The translations under genes were made by a program, and so were the position numbers. Under the pieces are notes generated by a model. It saw only the letters and a list, made by a program, of their open reading frames with translations, searched no databases and was not told the origin of the DNA. Of a stretch of DNA of 64,000 nucleotides, positions 27,003 through 36,900 are shown piece after piece. The stretch's first letter is position 1. Every line of letters begins with the position of its first letter. Source of the stretch: Pseudomonas crudilactis (GTDB lineage Bacteria > Pseudomonadota > Gammaproteobacteria > Pseudomonadales > Pseudomonadaceae); the NCBI RefSeq assembly GCF_013433315.1, contig NZ_WXVV01000025.1:57180-121179 (forward strand). Direction: 5' to 3'.

Positions 27003-28367
27003 ATGACTCAGCGACCGGGCAATCAATTGTTCGATGCCTATTTCACTGCCCGTGATATGCGCGAAGTGTTCTGCGATCAGGGCCGCGTGCAGGCCATGCT
27101 CGACTTTGAAGCGGCGCTGGCCAGGGCCGAGGCGCGGGTTGGATTGATTCCATCTGCAGCGGTGAAACCTATTGCGGCGGCGTGCAGCGCTGATCTGTAT
27201 GACTTTGCGGCGCTGGGCGAGGCGATTGCCACGGCCGGCAATTCGGCGATTCCGCTGGTCAAGGCGTTGGGCAAGCAGATTGCCGCTACCGATGCAGAAG
27301 CCGAGCGCTATGTACATTTGGGCGCGACCAGTCAGGACGTGATGGATTCCGGGCTGGTGCTGCAATTGCGGCAGGCGCTGGATTTGATCGAAGGCGATCT
27401 GGCGCAACTGGCTGACTCTCTTGCTGTTCAAGCACAACGTCATGCTGCAACGCCGCTGGCCGGACGCACTTGGCTGCAACACGCGACACCAGTGACCCTG
27501 GGCATGAAAATCGCCGGATGGCTGGGCGCTGTCACTCGTAGCCGCCAACGTCTGCGCGAACTCAAGCCGCGTCTGCTGGTGCTGCAGTTCGGCGGTGCCT
27601 CCGGGACCCTCGCCGCGTTGGGCGAACAGGCCTTGCCGATTGCCCAAGCGTTGGCCGAAGAACTGCAACTGACCTTGCCGGAACAACCGTGGCACACCCA
27701 GCGCGATCGCGTGGTCGAGTTTGGCGCGGTGCTCGGTTTGATCGCCGGCAGCCTCGGCAAATTCGGCCGCGACATCAGCCTGTTGATGCAGACCGAAGCG
27801 GCTGAAGTGTTCGAGCCATCGGCGCCAGGCAAGGGGGGGTCGTCGACCATGCCGCACAAACGTAATCCGGTCGGCGCAGCGGTGTTGATCGGCGCAGCGA
27901 CGCGGGTGCCGGGTCTGGTCTCGACGCTGTTCAGCGCGATGCCCCAGGAACATGAACGCAGTCTCGGTTTGTGGCATGCCGAATGGGAAACCCTGCCGGA
28001 AATCTGCTGCCTCGTATCCGGTTCACTGCAACAAGCGCGATTGCTGGCGGATGGGCTTGAAGTCGACGCTGAACGTATGTCGCGCAATCTCGAATTGACT
28101 CAGGGGCTGGTGCTGGCCGAAGCCGTCAGCATCGTCCTCGCCCAGCGTGTCGGCCGCGACACCGCGCATCACCTGCTCGAACAGTGCTGCAAACGCGCAG
28201 TGGCCGAGCAGCGCCATTTACGCGCCGTACTGGGTGACGAACCGCAAGTCACTGCTGAGCTGAGCAGCGCTGAACTCGATCATCTTTTGAACCCCGCCCA
28301 TTACCTCGGTCAGGCGAAAACCTGGGTCGAGCGTGCGGTGGCCGAACACAACGCATTGTCTGTCTGA
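27003..28367 (+). CDS. pcaB: 3-carboxy-cis,cis-muconate cycloisomerase
   Basis: Cytoplasmic fumarase/aspartase-superfamily enzyme that lactonises 3-carboxymuconate to 4-carboxymuconolactone. It has 454 residues from ATG 27003 (MTQRPGNQLFDAYFTARDM), preceded by CAAGGACTG. The superfamily signature GGSSTMPHKRNPVG is about two thirds along. LGATSQDVMDSGLVLQLRQA and GRTWLQHATPVTLG are the other active-site stretches. It lies 46 bases after pcaT and 12 bases before pcaD, in one operon. Confidence 0.95.
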   Translation: MTQRPGNQLFDAYFTARDMREVFCDQGRVQAMLDFEAALARAEARVGLIPSAAVKPIAAACSADLYDFAALGEAIATAGNSAIPLVKALGKQIAATDAEAERYVHLGATSQDVMDSGLVLQLRQALDLIEGDLAQLADSLAVQAQRHAATPLAGRTWLQHATPVTLGMKIAGWLGAVTRSRQRLRELKPRLLVLQFGGASGTLAALGEQALPIAQALAEELQLTLPEQPWHTQRDRVVEFGAVLGLIAGSLGKFGRDISLLMQTEAAEVFEPSAPGKGGSSTMPHKRNPVGAAVLIGAATRVPGLVSTLFSAMPQEHERSLGLWHAEWETLPEICCLVSGSLQQARLLADGLEVDAERMSRNLELTQGLVLAEAVSIVLAQRVGRDTAHHLLEQCCKRAVAEQRHLRAVLGDEPQVTAELSSAELDHLLNPAHYLGQAKTWVERAVAEHNALSV

Positions 28368-28379
28368 AAGGAGAGGGCT

Positions 28380-29171
28380 GTGGCTTTCGTTCAACTCGCC
28401 GATGGCGAACTGCACTATCAAATTGAAGGTCCGGTCGATGCGCCGGTGCTGGTGCTGTCCAACTCGCTGGGCACCGATCTGCATATGTGGGACGCGCAGA
28501 TGCCGGCGTTTACCGAGCATTTTCGTGTGTTGCGTTTCGACACCCGTGGCCACGGCAAATCGCTGGTGACGCCGGGGCCTTACAGCATTGAGCAATTGGG
28601 TCACGACGTGCTCGGTCTGCTGGATGCGCTGCACATCGAGCGCGCGCATTTCTGCGGGCTGTCGATGGGCGGTCTGATTGGGCAGTGGCTGGGGATCAAC
28701 GTTGGTCATCGTCTGCACAAGCTGATCGTCTGCAACACTGCGGCAAAAATCGGCGATCCATCGGTGTGGAATCCACGCATCGAAACCGTGCTGCGTGATG
28801 GCGCTGCAGCGATGGTTGCCCTGCGTGACGCGTCGATTGCCCGTTGGTTTACCCCGGACTTCTCGGCAGCGCACCCGGCGGCGGCCAAGCAGATTACCGA
28901 CATGCTCGCGGCCACTTCACCTGAAGGTTATGCGGCCAATTGCGCGGCAGTGCGTGATGCCGATTTCCGCGAGCAACTGGCTTCGATCAACGTGCCGCTG
29001 CTGGTGATTGCCGGTACGGAAGATGCGGTGACGCCGCCGTCCGGTGGGCATTTCATTCAGGAACATGTACGTGGTGCGGAGTACGCCGAGTTCTATGCGG
29101 CGCACCTGTCCAACGTGCAGGCTGGCGCAGATTTCAGTGATCGCGTGTTGGCGTTTTTGCAGGCTAAGTGA
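28380..29171 (+). CDS. pcaD: 3-oxoadipate enol-lactonase
   Basis: Alpha/beta hydrolase (263 residues) that opens beta-ketoadipate enol-lactone to beta-ketoadipate. It starts with GTG at 28380, behind AAAGGAGAGGG. The catalytic serine is Ser95 in FCGLSMGGLIG. The acid is the Asp of IAGTEDAVTPP and the His is in AAHLSNVQAG. SNSLGTDLHMWDAQ near residue 27 forms the oxyanion region seen in PcaD. It is separated from pcaC by 10 bases. Confidence 0.95.
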   Translation: MAFVQLADGELHYQIEGPVDAPVLVLSNSLGTDLHMWDAQMPAFTEHFRVLRFDTRGHGKSLVTPGPYSIEQLGHDVLGLLDALHIERAHFCGLSMGGLIGQWLGINVGHRLHKLIVCNTAAKIGDPSVWNPRIETVLRDGAAAMVALRDASIARWFTPDFSAAHPAAAKQITDMLAATSPEGYAANCAAVRDADFREQLASINVPLLVIAGTEDAVTPPSGGHFIQEHVRGAEYAEFYAAHLSNVQAGADFSDRVLAFLQAK

Positions 29172-29181
29172 GGGAGTTTTT

Positions 29182-29574
29182 GTGGACGAGAAACAACGTT
29201 ACGACGACGGAATGCAGGTACGCCGCGCGGTGTTGGGCGATGCGCATGTCGATCGCAGCCTGACCACGCTGACCGAGTTCAACTCGGAGTTTCAGGAGAT
29301 GATTACCCGGCATGCCTGGGGCGATATCTGGACGCGTCCGGGCTTGCCTCGGCACACGCGCAGCCTGATCACCATCGCCATGCTGATCGGCATGAACCGC
29401 GAGGGTGAGCTGAAACTGCATCTGCGCGCGGCGGCCAATAACGGCGTGAGCCGGGGCGAGATCAAGGAAGTGATCATGCAGAGTGCGATTTACTGCGGGA
29501 TTCCGGCAGCGAATGCGACGTTTCATCTGGCTGAATCGGTGTGGGATGAGCTAGGAGTCGAATCCCGGGATTGA
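29182..29574 (+). CDS. pcaC: 4-carboxymuconolactone decarboxylase
   Basis: CMD/AhpD-fold enzyme of 130 residues that decarboxylates 4-carboxymuconolactone to beta-ketoadipate enol-lactone. The start is GTG 29182 (MDEKQRYDDGMQVRRAVLGD), after AGGGAG. Family stretches are WGDIWTRPGLPRHTRSLITI and LHLRAAANNGVSRGEIKEV. It lacks the CxxC redox pair of AhpD, as true PcaC proteins do. Here pcaD and pcaC are separate genes, not the fused pcaL. It is the last gene of the operon and a REP pair follows. Confidence 0.95.
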   Translation: MDEKQRYDDGMQVRRAVLGDAHVDRSLTTLTEFNSEFQEMITRHAWGDIWTRPGLPRHTRSLITIAMLIGMNREGELKLHLRAAANNGVSRGEIKEVIMQSAIYCGIPAANATFHLAESVWDELGVESRD

Positions 29575-29590
29575 TGGCGCCCGAAACAAC

Positions 29591-29672
29591 GCCTTCGCGA
29601 GCAAGCTCGCTCCCACATTGGAGTTGTGTCGATCACAAAAAAAATGTGGGAGCGAGCTTGCTCGCGAAAGCG
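29591..29672. repeat. REP pair (inverted)
   Basis: GCCTTCGCGAGCAAGCTCGC and its inverse, between the convergent ends of pcaC and tam. Confidence 0.95.
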
Positions 29673-29706
29673 CCAGACGCCGTTATGTGTTAATCAGCGC
29701 ATGCGC

Positions 29707-30510
29707 TCAAACCCTGGCAACAATAAATATCCGCTTGAACGCAAACAACGTATGCCCATCCCCCTCCTGCGGATAATGCTCATGCACCCGCATCAGGTAA
29801 TGATAAATAAACCGCGTCTGTTCCTCTGGACTCAGCGCCTGCATCACCGGCCGCAGCGCCGAGACTTTCACCCAGTCATATACCGGTGATTTGCCGTCGA
29901 CTACCTGCAGCTGCTCGGTCTCCCAGATATCCAGCAAGGAGGTCAGCGGCGCGAGCAACCGGTAATAATCCTCCAGCGCCAACAACGGCCGCGCCGACAT
30001 GCGCTGGCGCAGTTCAGGTGTGCCTATCGGCGTGCCATCGGGACCGCCGTTTTCGAGGGTGTCGAGCATCAGCCGATACCACAGCGCATCGCGCCAGTCC
30101 GGCATGTGCGCTTCCAGACAACCACCGGTGTTGATATGGCCGAGCAGGCGCGGCAGCAACGTTTCGTGGCCGTCGATAAAGTGCAGCACGGCGGCAGCGA
30201 ACAGCAGATCCGCCGGCTGCTCCGGTTGCCAGTCGAGCAGATCGCAATGTTTCCACAACGCTTTGACCGGCAGACAGCGCGCTTCGTCGAGCATCTGCGC
30301 GGAGCTGTCGATTCCCTGCAACTGCGCGCGCGGCCAGCGTTTGGCCAACAACTGCGTGGCAATGCCGGTGCCGCAGCCAAGGTCGTAAATACGTTGCGGG
30401 TTGGGCAGGTCGACACGGTCGAGCAATTCATGGACCGGGCGTTGCCTGAGACGGGAAAACTGCTGGTACGCCTTGGCGTCCCAGTCGGGTGTTGCGAGAC
30501 GAGAGATCAT
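29707..30510 (-). CDS. tam: Trans-aconitate 2-methyltransferase (Tam family)
   Basis: SAM-dependent class I methyltransferase of 267 residues that methylates trans-aconitate, a by-product inhibiting aconitase. The start is ATG 30510 (MISRLATPDWDAKAYQQFS), with GGAGGACCACC before it. Motif I is YDLGCGTGIATQLL, and LQGIDSSAQMLDEA follows as motif II. WDAKAYQQFSRLRQRP and the C-terminal IYHYLMRVHEHYPQEGDG are typical of Tam. It lies in the same place in P. putida, between pcaC and the porin gene, but is on the opposite strand to pcaC. Confidence 0.88.
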   Translation of the reverse strand: MISRLATPDWDAKAYQQFSRLRQRPVHELLDRVDLPNPQRIYDLGCGTGIATQLLAKRWPRAQLQGIDSSAQMLDEARCLPVKALWKHCDLLDWQPEQPADLLFAAAVLHFIDGHETLLPRLLGHINTGGCLEAHMPDWRDALWYRLMLDTLENGGPDGTPIGTPELRQRMSARPLLALEDYYRLLAPLTSLLDIWETEQLQVVDGKSPVYDWVKVSALRPVMQALSPEEQTRFIYHYLMRVHEHYPQEGDGHTLFAFKRIFIVARV

Positions 30511-30685
30511 TGAGGTGGTCCTCCGGTGATCGTTGGTGTCTTCCGATGACAACCTGGCTCCCAGCTTGAGGACCGACTACGACGACGGAAGCGGAAAGAT
30601 GAAGCACCTGAGTCCTTCAGGTTTTGTCACTTTACCTGCCGGCCGGCGAAGTGCCACTTCTCCTGACCAATGGCGAGAATTCCAA

Positions 30686-30763
30686 TGTAGGAGCTGCCGC
30701 AGGCTGCGATCTTTTGATCTTGTTTTTAAGATCAAAAGATCGCAGCCTGCGGCAGCTCCTACA
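30686..30763. repeat. Long perfect hairpin repeat, type 3
   Basis: Arms of 36 bases pair perfectly around a 6-base loop; the core is GTAGGAGCTGCCGCAGGCTG. A related pair is at 60463-60543. It lies 16 bases past the porin stop and could also act as its transcript end. Confidence 0.92.
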
Positions 30764-30778
30764 GGGGTGGATCGGTGT

Positions 30779-32038
30779 TTACAGGAGGCTGATCGGGTAG
30801 CTGACGATCAAGCGGTTCTCATCGAATTCGTTGTTGCTGAAATCCCGGCGCATGGTCGAGTTGCGCCACCGGACGTTCAGATCCTTCAGCGCGCCGCTCT
30901 GCACGGTGTAGCCCAGTTCCGATTCGCGGCCCCATTCCTTGCCGTCGGTAATCGTCCCGGTGTGCACGTTGTCGCCGCTGATGTAGCGGTTCATCAATGT
31001 CAGGCCGGGAACGCCCATGGCAGCGAAGTTGTAGTCGTGACGCAACTGCCAGGAGCGTTCCTGCGCATTGTCATAGCTGGCGTTGTAGCTATCGTTGGCC
31101 AGCGTCCCGCCGCTGGTGCCGTTGACGCGCATCCACGCGCTGTCGCCAGTGAGTTTCTGTAGACCGACGTAGAAGGTGTTGCCGCCGTACTTCGCCGAGA
31201 ACATCCCCGACCAGGTTTTGTTGTCGAGGTCTCCAGCGCGGGCGCTGCCATCGTCCTTGCCGTAGAAGAAGCCGAGGTTGGCGCCGAGGGTCCAGTCGCC
31301 CAGCGGCTGGCTGTGGATCAGGTTGACGTATTGCTGGCTGTAGATGTCTTTGAGTTCGGCATTCCACAGGCCGATCTGCGTGCGTTTTTCGTTGAAAACG
31401 TATTCGCCGCCCTGGAAGTTGAAGCGATCAGAGGTGAACGCCGCTTTGCCGGTCATCGACATGTCGCTCATGCTGCTGTCGTCGCGCGGGCTGTTGGCGC
31501 GGAACTGCCCGCCGTAGAGGGTCAGGCCGTCGATTTCCTTCGAAGTGATCTGCCCGCCGCGGAAAGTTTGTGGCAGCGAGCGGCCGTCGTCCGAACGCAG
31601 GATCGGCAGCACCGGCATCCACTCGCCGACCTTCACTTCGGTCTGGGAAAGCTTGGCTTTGAAGGCGACGTTGGTGCGACCGAAGTTGTCCGCCGGACGA
31701 CCGTCGTGATCCAGCGGCAGTAACGCCGTGCCGCCGGTGCCTTTGCCGCCATCGAGTTTCACCGAATACAGGCCCAGTACATCCATGCCGAAACCGACGG
31801 TGCCTTGGGTGAAGCCGGATTTGGCGTCGAGGATGAAGCTCTGCGTCCACTCTTCAGCCTTGCCCTGAGCCTTGGTCGGGTTGGTGAAATTGCGGTTGAT
31901 GTAGAAGTTGCGCAGGTTCAGGTTGACCTTGGCCCCTTCGATGAAACCGGCCTCTTCAGCCGCAGCGGGCATCGCCGCGCCGGCCAGGGCCAGGGCGATC
32001 AGACCGGGAAATGCGTAAGGCGCAGGGGAGGTTGTCAT
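30779..32038 (-). CDS. OprD-family outer-membrane porin (PcaP/BenF-like)
   Basis: Substrate-specific 18-strand porin of the OprD (Occ) family, 419 residues. The signal peptide ends near residue 27 (AMPAAAEEAGF). After it come alternating beta-strand segments with the OprD hallmarks LNLRNFYINRNF, WTQSFILDAKSGFTQGTVGFGMDVLGLYSVKLDG (each part short in itself) and the C-terminal NRLIVSYPISLL. In P. putida the equivalent gene next to tam and ttgC encodes a BenF-like porin. A 17-base match to the pcaR upstream region lies 212-228 bases before the start, so uptake of aromatic acids under PcaR control is inferred. Confidence 0.85.
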   Translation of the reverse strand: MTTSPAPYAFPGLIALALAGAAMPAAAEEAGFIEGAKVNLNLRNFYINRNFTNPTKAQGKAEEWTQSFILDAKSGFTQGTVGFGMDVLGLYSVKLDGGKGTGGTALLPLDHDGRPADNFGRTNVAFKAKLSQTEVKVGEWMPVLPILRSDDGRSLPQTFRGGQITSKEIDGLTLYGGQFRANSPRDDSSMSDMSMTGKAAFTSDRFNFQGGEYVFNEKRTQIGLWNAELKDIYSQQYVNLIHSQPLGDWTLGANLGFFYGKDDGSARAGDLDNKTWSGMFSAKYGGNTFYVGLQKLTGDSAWMRVNGTSGGTLANDSYNASYDNAQERSWQLRHDYNFAAMGVPGLTLMNRYISGDNVHTGTITDGKEWGRESELGYTVQSGALKDLNVRWRNSTMRRDFSNNEFDENRLIVSYPISLL

Positions 32039-32249
32039 AGCTGGGGTCTCTCTTGTTTTTTTAAGGCGAACGGGTGCGCTGCGGCCGTTTTTTACGGTGC
32101 AGAAATGCGACGAATTCAGGGGGTAAGGCGACGGCGGTCAGCCGGTCGGAGCAGGGCGCGGGAGCATGGTGTCGAACCTGTTGTTATTGGTTTTGTTGAT
32201 CGAATGGTGCGGGGCGCGGATGTTTTGATTCAATTGGTAAAAGCGGGTT

Positions 32250-32266
32250 TTGGGCGATTATCGAAC
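32250..32266 (-). promoter_or_regulatory. Proposed PcaR half-operator upstream of the porin gene
   Basis: On the minus strand this reads GTTCGATAATCGCCCAA, identical over 17 bases to 18468-18484 upstream of pcaR. A second arm is not evident. The 419-base gap 32039-32457 also holds a REP pair and the ttgC terminator. Confidence 0.65.
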
Positions 32267-32303
32267 GCAACATTGAGCCGGGTTTTTTTGGGTGGATGTG
32301 CGG

Positions 32304-32378
32304 GCCTCTTCGCGAGCAGGCTCGCTCCCACATTTGGAATGCGCTCCCCTGTGGGAGCGAGCTTGCTCGCGAAGGGGC
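32304..32378. repeat. REP pair (inverted)
   Basis: GCCTCTTCGCGAGCAGGCTC and, inverted, GGGAGCGAGCTTGCTCGCGA, between the porin promoter and the ttgC terminator. Confidence 0.95.
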
Positions 32379-32415
32379 CAGCCCAGACACCACAACTTTC
32401 TGACAGGCAACAAAA

Positions 32416-32435
32416 AGCCCACCAATCGGTGGGCT
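32416..32435 (-). terminator. Terminator of the ttgABC operon
   Basis: AGCCCACC-AATC-GGTGGGCT followed on the minus strand by TTTTTG, 22 bases past the ttgC stop. Confidence 0.88.
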
Positions 32436-32457
32436 CCTTGTGTTCACCTGATGATGA

Positions 32458-33918
32458 TCAGAACAACTTCATCTTCGGTGCTTCTTCTTTCAGCGGTTCG
32501 TTCTGCGCGGTTTGCGCATTCCAGCCACCGCCCAGGGCCTTGTACAGGTTGACCGCACTGGTCAGCTGCGCGAGGCGGTCGGTGATCAGCGCTTGTTGCG
32601 CGCTGAACAGCTGACGCTGGGCATCGAGGAAGGTCAGGTTGCTGTCGACGCCGATGCGGTAACGACGTTCGGCCAGACGGTAGTAATCCTGGTTGGCCTG
32701 TACGAAGTCACGCTGCGCTTGCAACTGCTCGGTGTAGGTCTGGCGTGCGGCCAGGCCGTCGGCGACTTCCTGGAAGGCCGTTTGAATGGACTTCTCGTAG
32801 TTCGCCACGCCAATGTCCTTCTGGATCTTGGCGGCGTCGAGGCTGGCGCGCAGGCTGCCGGCGTTGAAGATCGGTAGATTGATCTGCGGCTGGAACAGCC
32901 ACGTCCCCGAACCACCCTTGAACAGGCCGGACAGATCCGGGCTCAGGCTGCCCGCGTTGGCGGTCAGGCTGATGCTCGGGAAGAACGCTGCACGGGCGGC
33001 ACCGATGTTGGCGTTGGCCGCTTTCAGGTTGTACTCGGCCTGGAGAATGTCCGGACGACGTTGCAGCAGATCCGAAGGCAGACCCGGCGGTACGTCGCTG
33101 AGCAGGTCATCCGCCAGCGGTTTGGCCGCTTGCAGATTGGCCGGAATACCGGTGCCGAGCAGCAGGGTCAGGCTGTTTTCGTCCTGCGCCACCTGGCGGG
33201 TGTAACGCGCCAGTTGTGCACGAGCGTTTTCCACCGAGGTGCGCGACTGCGCCAGGTCCAATGCCGAAGCGACACCGACTTCGTTGCTGCGGCTGGTCAG
33301 CTTGTAGCTTTCTTCGAAGGCACCGAGGGTGTCTTGCGTCAGCTTGAGCAGCTCCTTGTCCGCTTGCCAGGTCAGGTAAGCATTGGCGACGCTGGCGACC
33401 AGACTGATCTGGGTGCTGCGGCGTGCTTCTTCAGTGGCGAAGTATTGTTGCAACGCTTGCTCGCTCAGGCTGCGAACCCGACCGAACAGGTCGAGCTCGT
33501 AAGCGCTGATGCCGACGGTGGCCGAGTAGGAGCTGGTGATGCCCGCTTCACCGGTCTGCGAGGCACGGGCCGGAACCCGCTGACGGCTGCCGCTGGCATT
33601 GGCCGAGACCGCCGGGAACAGGTCAGCACGCTGGATGCGGTATTGAGCCGCGTAAGCGTCGATGTTCAGCGCCGCGACACGCAGGTCGCGGTTGTTTTCC
33701 AGGGACACCTGGATCAGCTGTTGCAGCGCCGGGTCATGGAAAAACTGCTTCCAGCCTTGCTCGGCCGCGGCCTGCGCCGGTGCCTGGGCCGGCGAATACG
33801 CCGGCCCCTGCGGGTACTGACCTGCGACCGGAGCCTCAGGCTGCTGATAATCAGGTATCAGCGAGCAACCGCTCAGCACGAAGGCGGCGACTGCGATGGA
33901 GAGTAGCGACTTGCTCAT
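32458..33918 (-). CDS. ttgC: RND efflux outer-membrane channel lipoprotein (TtgC/EmhC, OprM type)
   Basis: Outer-membrane factor of the tripartite pump, 486 residues. A lipoprotein signal is visible with lipobox LSGCS (Cys18). Two OEP repeats follow, with family stretches DLFPAVSANASGSRQR, SAYELDLFGRVRSLSEQ, RRPDILQAEYNLKAANANIG and ERRYRIGVDSNLTFLDAQRQ. It forms a trimeric tunnel for antibiotics and solvents. Its start overlaps the ttgB stop by four bases (ATGA), and it is the last gene of ttgABC. Confidence 0.94.
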   Translation of the reverse strand: MSKSLLSIAVAAFVLSGCSLIPDYQQPEAPVAGQYPQGPAYSPAQAPAQAAAEQGWKQFFHDPALQQLIQVSLENNRDLRVAALNIDAYAAQYRIQRADLFPAVSANASGSRQRVPARASQTGEAGITSSYSATVGISAYELDLFGRVRSLSEQALQQYFATEEARRSTQISLVASVANAYLTWQADKELLKLTQDTLGAFEESYKLTSRSNEVGVASALDLAQSRTSVENARAQLARYTRQVAQDENSLTLLLGTGIPANLQAAKPLADDLLSDVPPGLPSDLLQRRPDILQAEYNLKAANANIGAARAAFFPSISLTANAGSLSPDLSGLFKGGSGTWLFQPQINLPIFNAGSLRASLDAAKIQKDIGVANYEKSIQTAFQEVADGLAARQTYTEQLQAQRDFVQANQDYYRLAERRYRIGVDSNLTFLDAQRQLFSAQQALITDRLAQLTSAVNLYKALGGGWNAQTAQNEPLKEEAPKMKLF

Positions 33919-36900
33919 TGGCCAGCCTCTTTAGGAGTTTCAGTAGCTTCATCCTCGTCAGCGATCTTACGCTGGCCGATGGACGAAACCGTAACGAAGA
34001 ACAGTGGGACCCAGAAGATCGCCAGGATCGTGGCCGTGAGCATACCGCCAATCACGCCCGTACCGATCGCATGTTGACTGCCTGAACCGGCGCCAGTGGA
34101 GATCGCCAACGGTACAACACCGAGGACGAAGGCCAGCGAGGTCATGATGATCGGTCGCAGACGCATGCGGCAGGCTTCAATCGCCGCGTCACGCAGGCTG
34201 CGTCCCTGTTCATGCAGTTCCTTGGCGAACTCAACGATCAGAATGGCGTTTTTAGCTGCCAGACCGATGGTCGTCAACAGCCCCACCTGGAAGTACACGT
34301 CGTTGGACAGCCCGCGCAGGCTGGTGGCCAGCAGCGCACCGATGATCCCCAGCGGTACCACGAGCATAACGGCGATCGGAATCGACCAGCTCTCGTACAG
34401 CGCCGCCAGACACAGGAACACCATCAGCAGCGACAGGGCGTACAGCGCTGGCGCTTGCGAACCCGACAGACGTTCCTCATAGGACAGACCGGTCCAGGAG
34501 ATGCCGACACCGGCCGGCAGCTTCTTGGCAATCGCTTCGACTTCGGCCATCGCTTCACCGGTGGAGTAACCCGGCGCCGGAGAACCGAGCACTTCCATTG
34601 CTTCCACGCCGTTGTAACGGGCCAGCTTCGGCGAACCGTAGATCCACTCGCCTTTGGCGAACGCGGAGAACGGCACCATGGTCCCGGCGTTGTTGCGTAC
34701 GTACCATTTCTTCAGGTCTTCAGGGCTCATGCGAGCACCGGCCTGACCTTGTACGTAAACCTTCTTCACGCGACCACGGTCGATGAAGTCGTTGACGTAG
34801 CTACTACCGAAGGAGATCGACAGCGTGCTGTTGATGTCGGTGAGGCTCAAGCCAAGGGCCTGGGCTTTCTCGTCGTCGATTTCCAGGTGGTATTGCGGTT
34901 CATCGTTCAGACCGTTCGGACGCACCTGATAGAGCACCTTGCTCTGAGCGGCGAGGCCGAGGAACTGGTTACGCGCTTCCATCAGCTTTTCGTGACCGAT
35001 ACCGGCGCGGTCTTGCAGGAACACGTCGAAACCGGTGGCGTTACCCAGCTCCAGTACCGCAGGCGGGGCGAAAGCGAACACCATGGCATCGCGGAAACTG
35101 AAGAAGTGCTGCTGGGCACGTTGGGCCAGGGCAAACACGCTGTTGTCCGCGTTACGCTCGTCCCACGGCTTGAGCATGATGAACGCCAGGCCAGAGCTCT
35201 GACCGCGACCGGCGAAGTTGAAGCCGTTCACGGTGAACACCGAGGACACTGCGCCTGCTTCTTTATCCAGCAGGTAGCTGCGCATTTCGTCGATCACCAC
35301 CTGAGTACGCTCGGCACTCGAACCGGCCGGGGTCTGCACTTGGGCGAACAGTACGCCCTGGTCTTCTTCCGGCAGGAACGCGGTTGGAATGCGGGTGAAC
35401 AGCCAGATCATGCCGACCACGATCAGCAGATAGGCCAGCAGGTACGGCGCTTTGCGCGACAACATGTTGCCGACACCGCGCTCGTAGCTCTGCACACCAC
35501 GATCGAAATTGCGGTTGAACCAGCCAAAGAAACCCTTCTTCGGCGTGCCATGCTCGCCTTTCGGAATCGCCTTGAGCATGGTGGCGCAGAGCGCCGGGGT
35601 GAAGATCAGCGCGACCAGTACCGACAGGGCCATGGCCGAGACGATGGTGATCGAGAACTGCTTGTAGATCACACCGGTGGAACCGCTGAAGAACGCCATC
35701 GGCAACAGTACCGCCGACAGCACCAGAGCAATACCGACCAGTGCGCCCTGGATCTGGCCCATGGACTTCTTGGTCGCTTCCTTCGGTGACAAGCCTTCTT
35801 CGCTCATCACCCGCTCGACGTTTTCCACCACCACGATGGCGTCGTCCACCAGCAAACCGATGGCCAGCACCATGCCGAACATGGTCAGGGTGTTGATGCT
35901 GAAACCGAACGCCGCGAGGATGCCGAATGTACCCAGCAATACCACCGGCACCGTCATCGTGGTGATGACCGTGGCGCGGAAGTTCTGCAGGAACAGGAAC
36001 ATCACCAGGAACACCAGCACGATCGCTTCGACCAGGGTTTCAACCACACCTTTGATCGATTCGGTCACCACCGGAGTGGTGTCGTACGGGAACACCACTT
36101 CCATGCCTTGCGGGAAGAACGGCTTGAGGTCGTCAATCGTCTTGCGCAGCGCCTTGGCGGTGTCGAGGGCGTTGGCACCGTTGGCCAGTTTTACCGCCAG
36201 ACCAGAAGCCGGGCTGCCGTTGAACTGCGCGGAAATACTCGAGTTTTCACCGCCCAGACCGACGTCAGCGACGTCGCCGACACGCACTTGCGAGCCGTCC
36301 TGGTTAACTTTCAGCAGAATCGCCTTGAACTGCTCGGCAGTCTGCAGACGGGTCTTGCCGATGATCGTGGCGTTCAGTTGCTGGCCTGGCAGCGCCGGCA
36401 AACCGCCGAGCTGACCGGACGACACCTGGACGTTCTGCGCCGAGATTGCGGTGCTGACATCGCCCGGGGTCAGGTTGTACTTGTTCAACTTGGCCGGGTC
36501 GAGCCAGATGCGCATCGCGTACTGGGCACCGAAGACCTGGAAGTCACCGACACCGGCGGTCCGCGAGATCGGATCCTGCATGTTCGACACGATGTAGTTG
36601 GACAAGTCGTCCTTGGTCATGCTGCCGTCACGCGATACCACGCCGATGACCAAGAGGAAGTTTTTCACTGCCTTGGTCACGCGGATACCTTGTTGCTGCA
36701 CTTCCTGCGGCAACAGCGGGGTAGCGAGGTTCAGCTTGTTCTGAACCTGTACCTGCGCGGTGTCGGAGTTGGTGCCCTGCTCGAAGGTCGCGGTGATGGT
36801 CATGCTGCCGTCGGAGTTACTTTCCGAGGACACATAACGCAGGTTGTCGATACCGTTGAGCTGCTGTTCGATCACCTGGACCACGGTGTCCTGCACGGTT

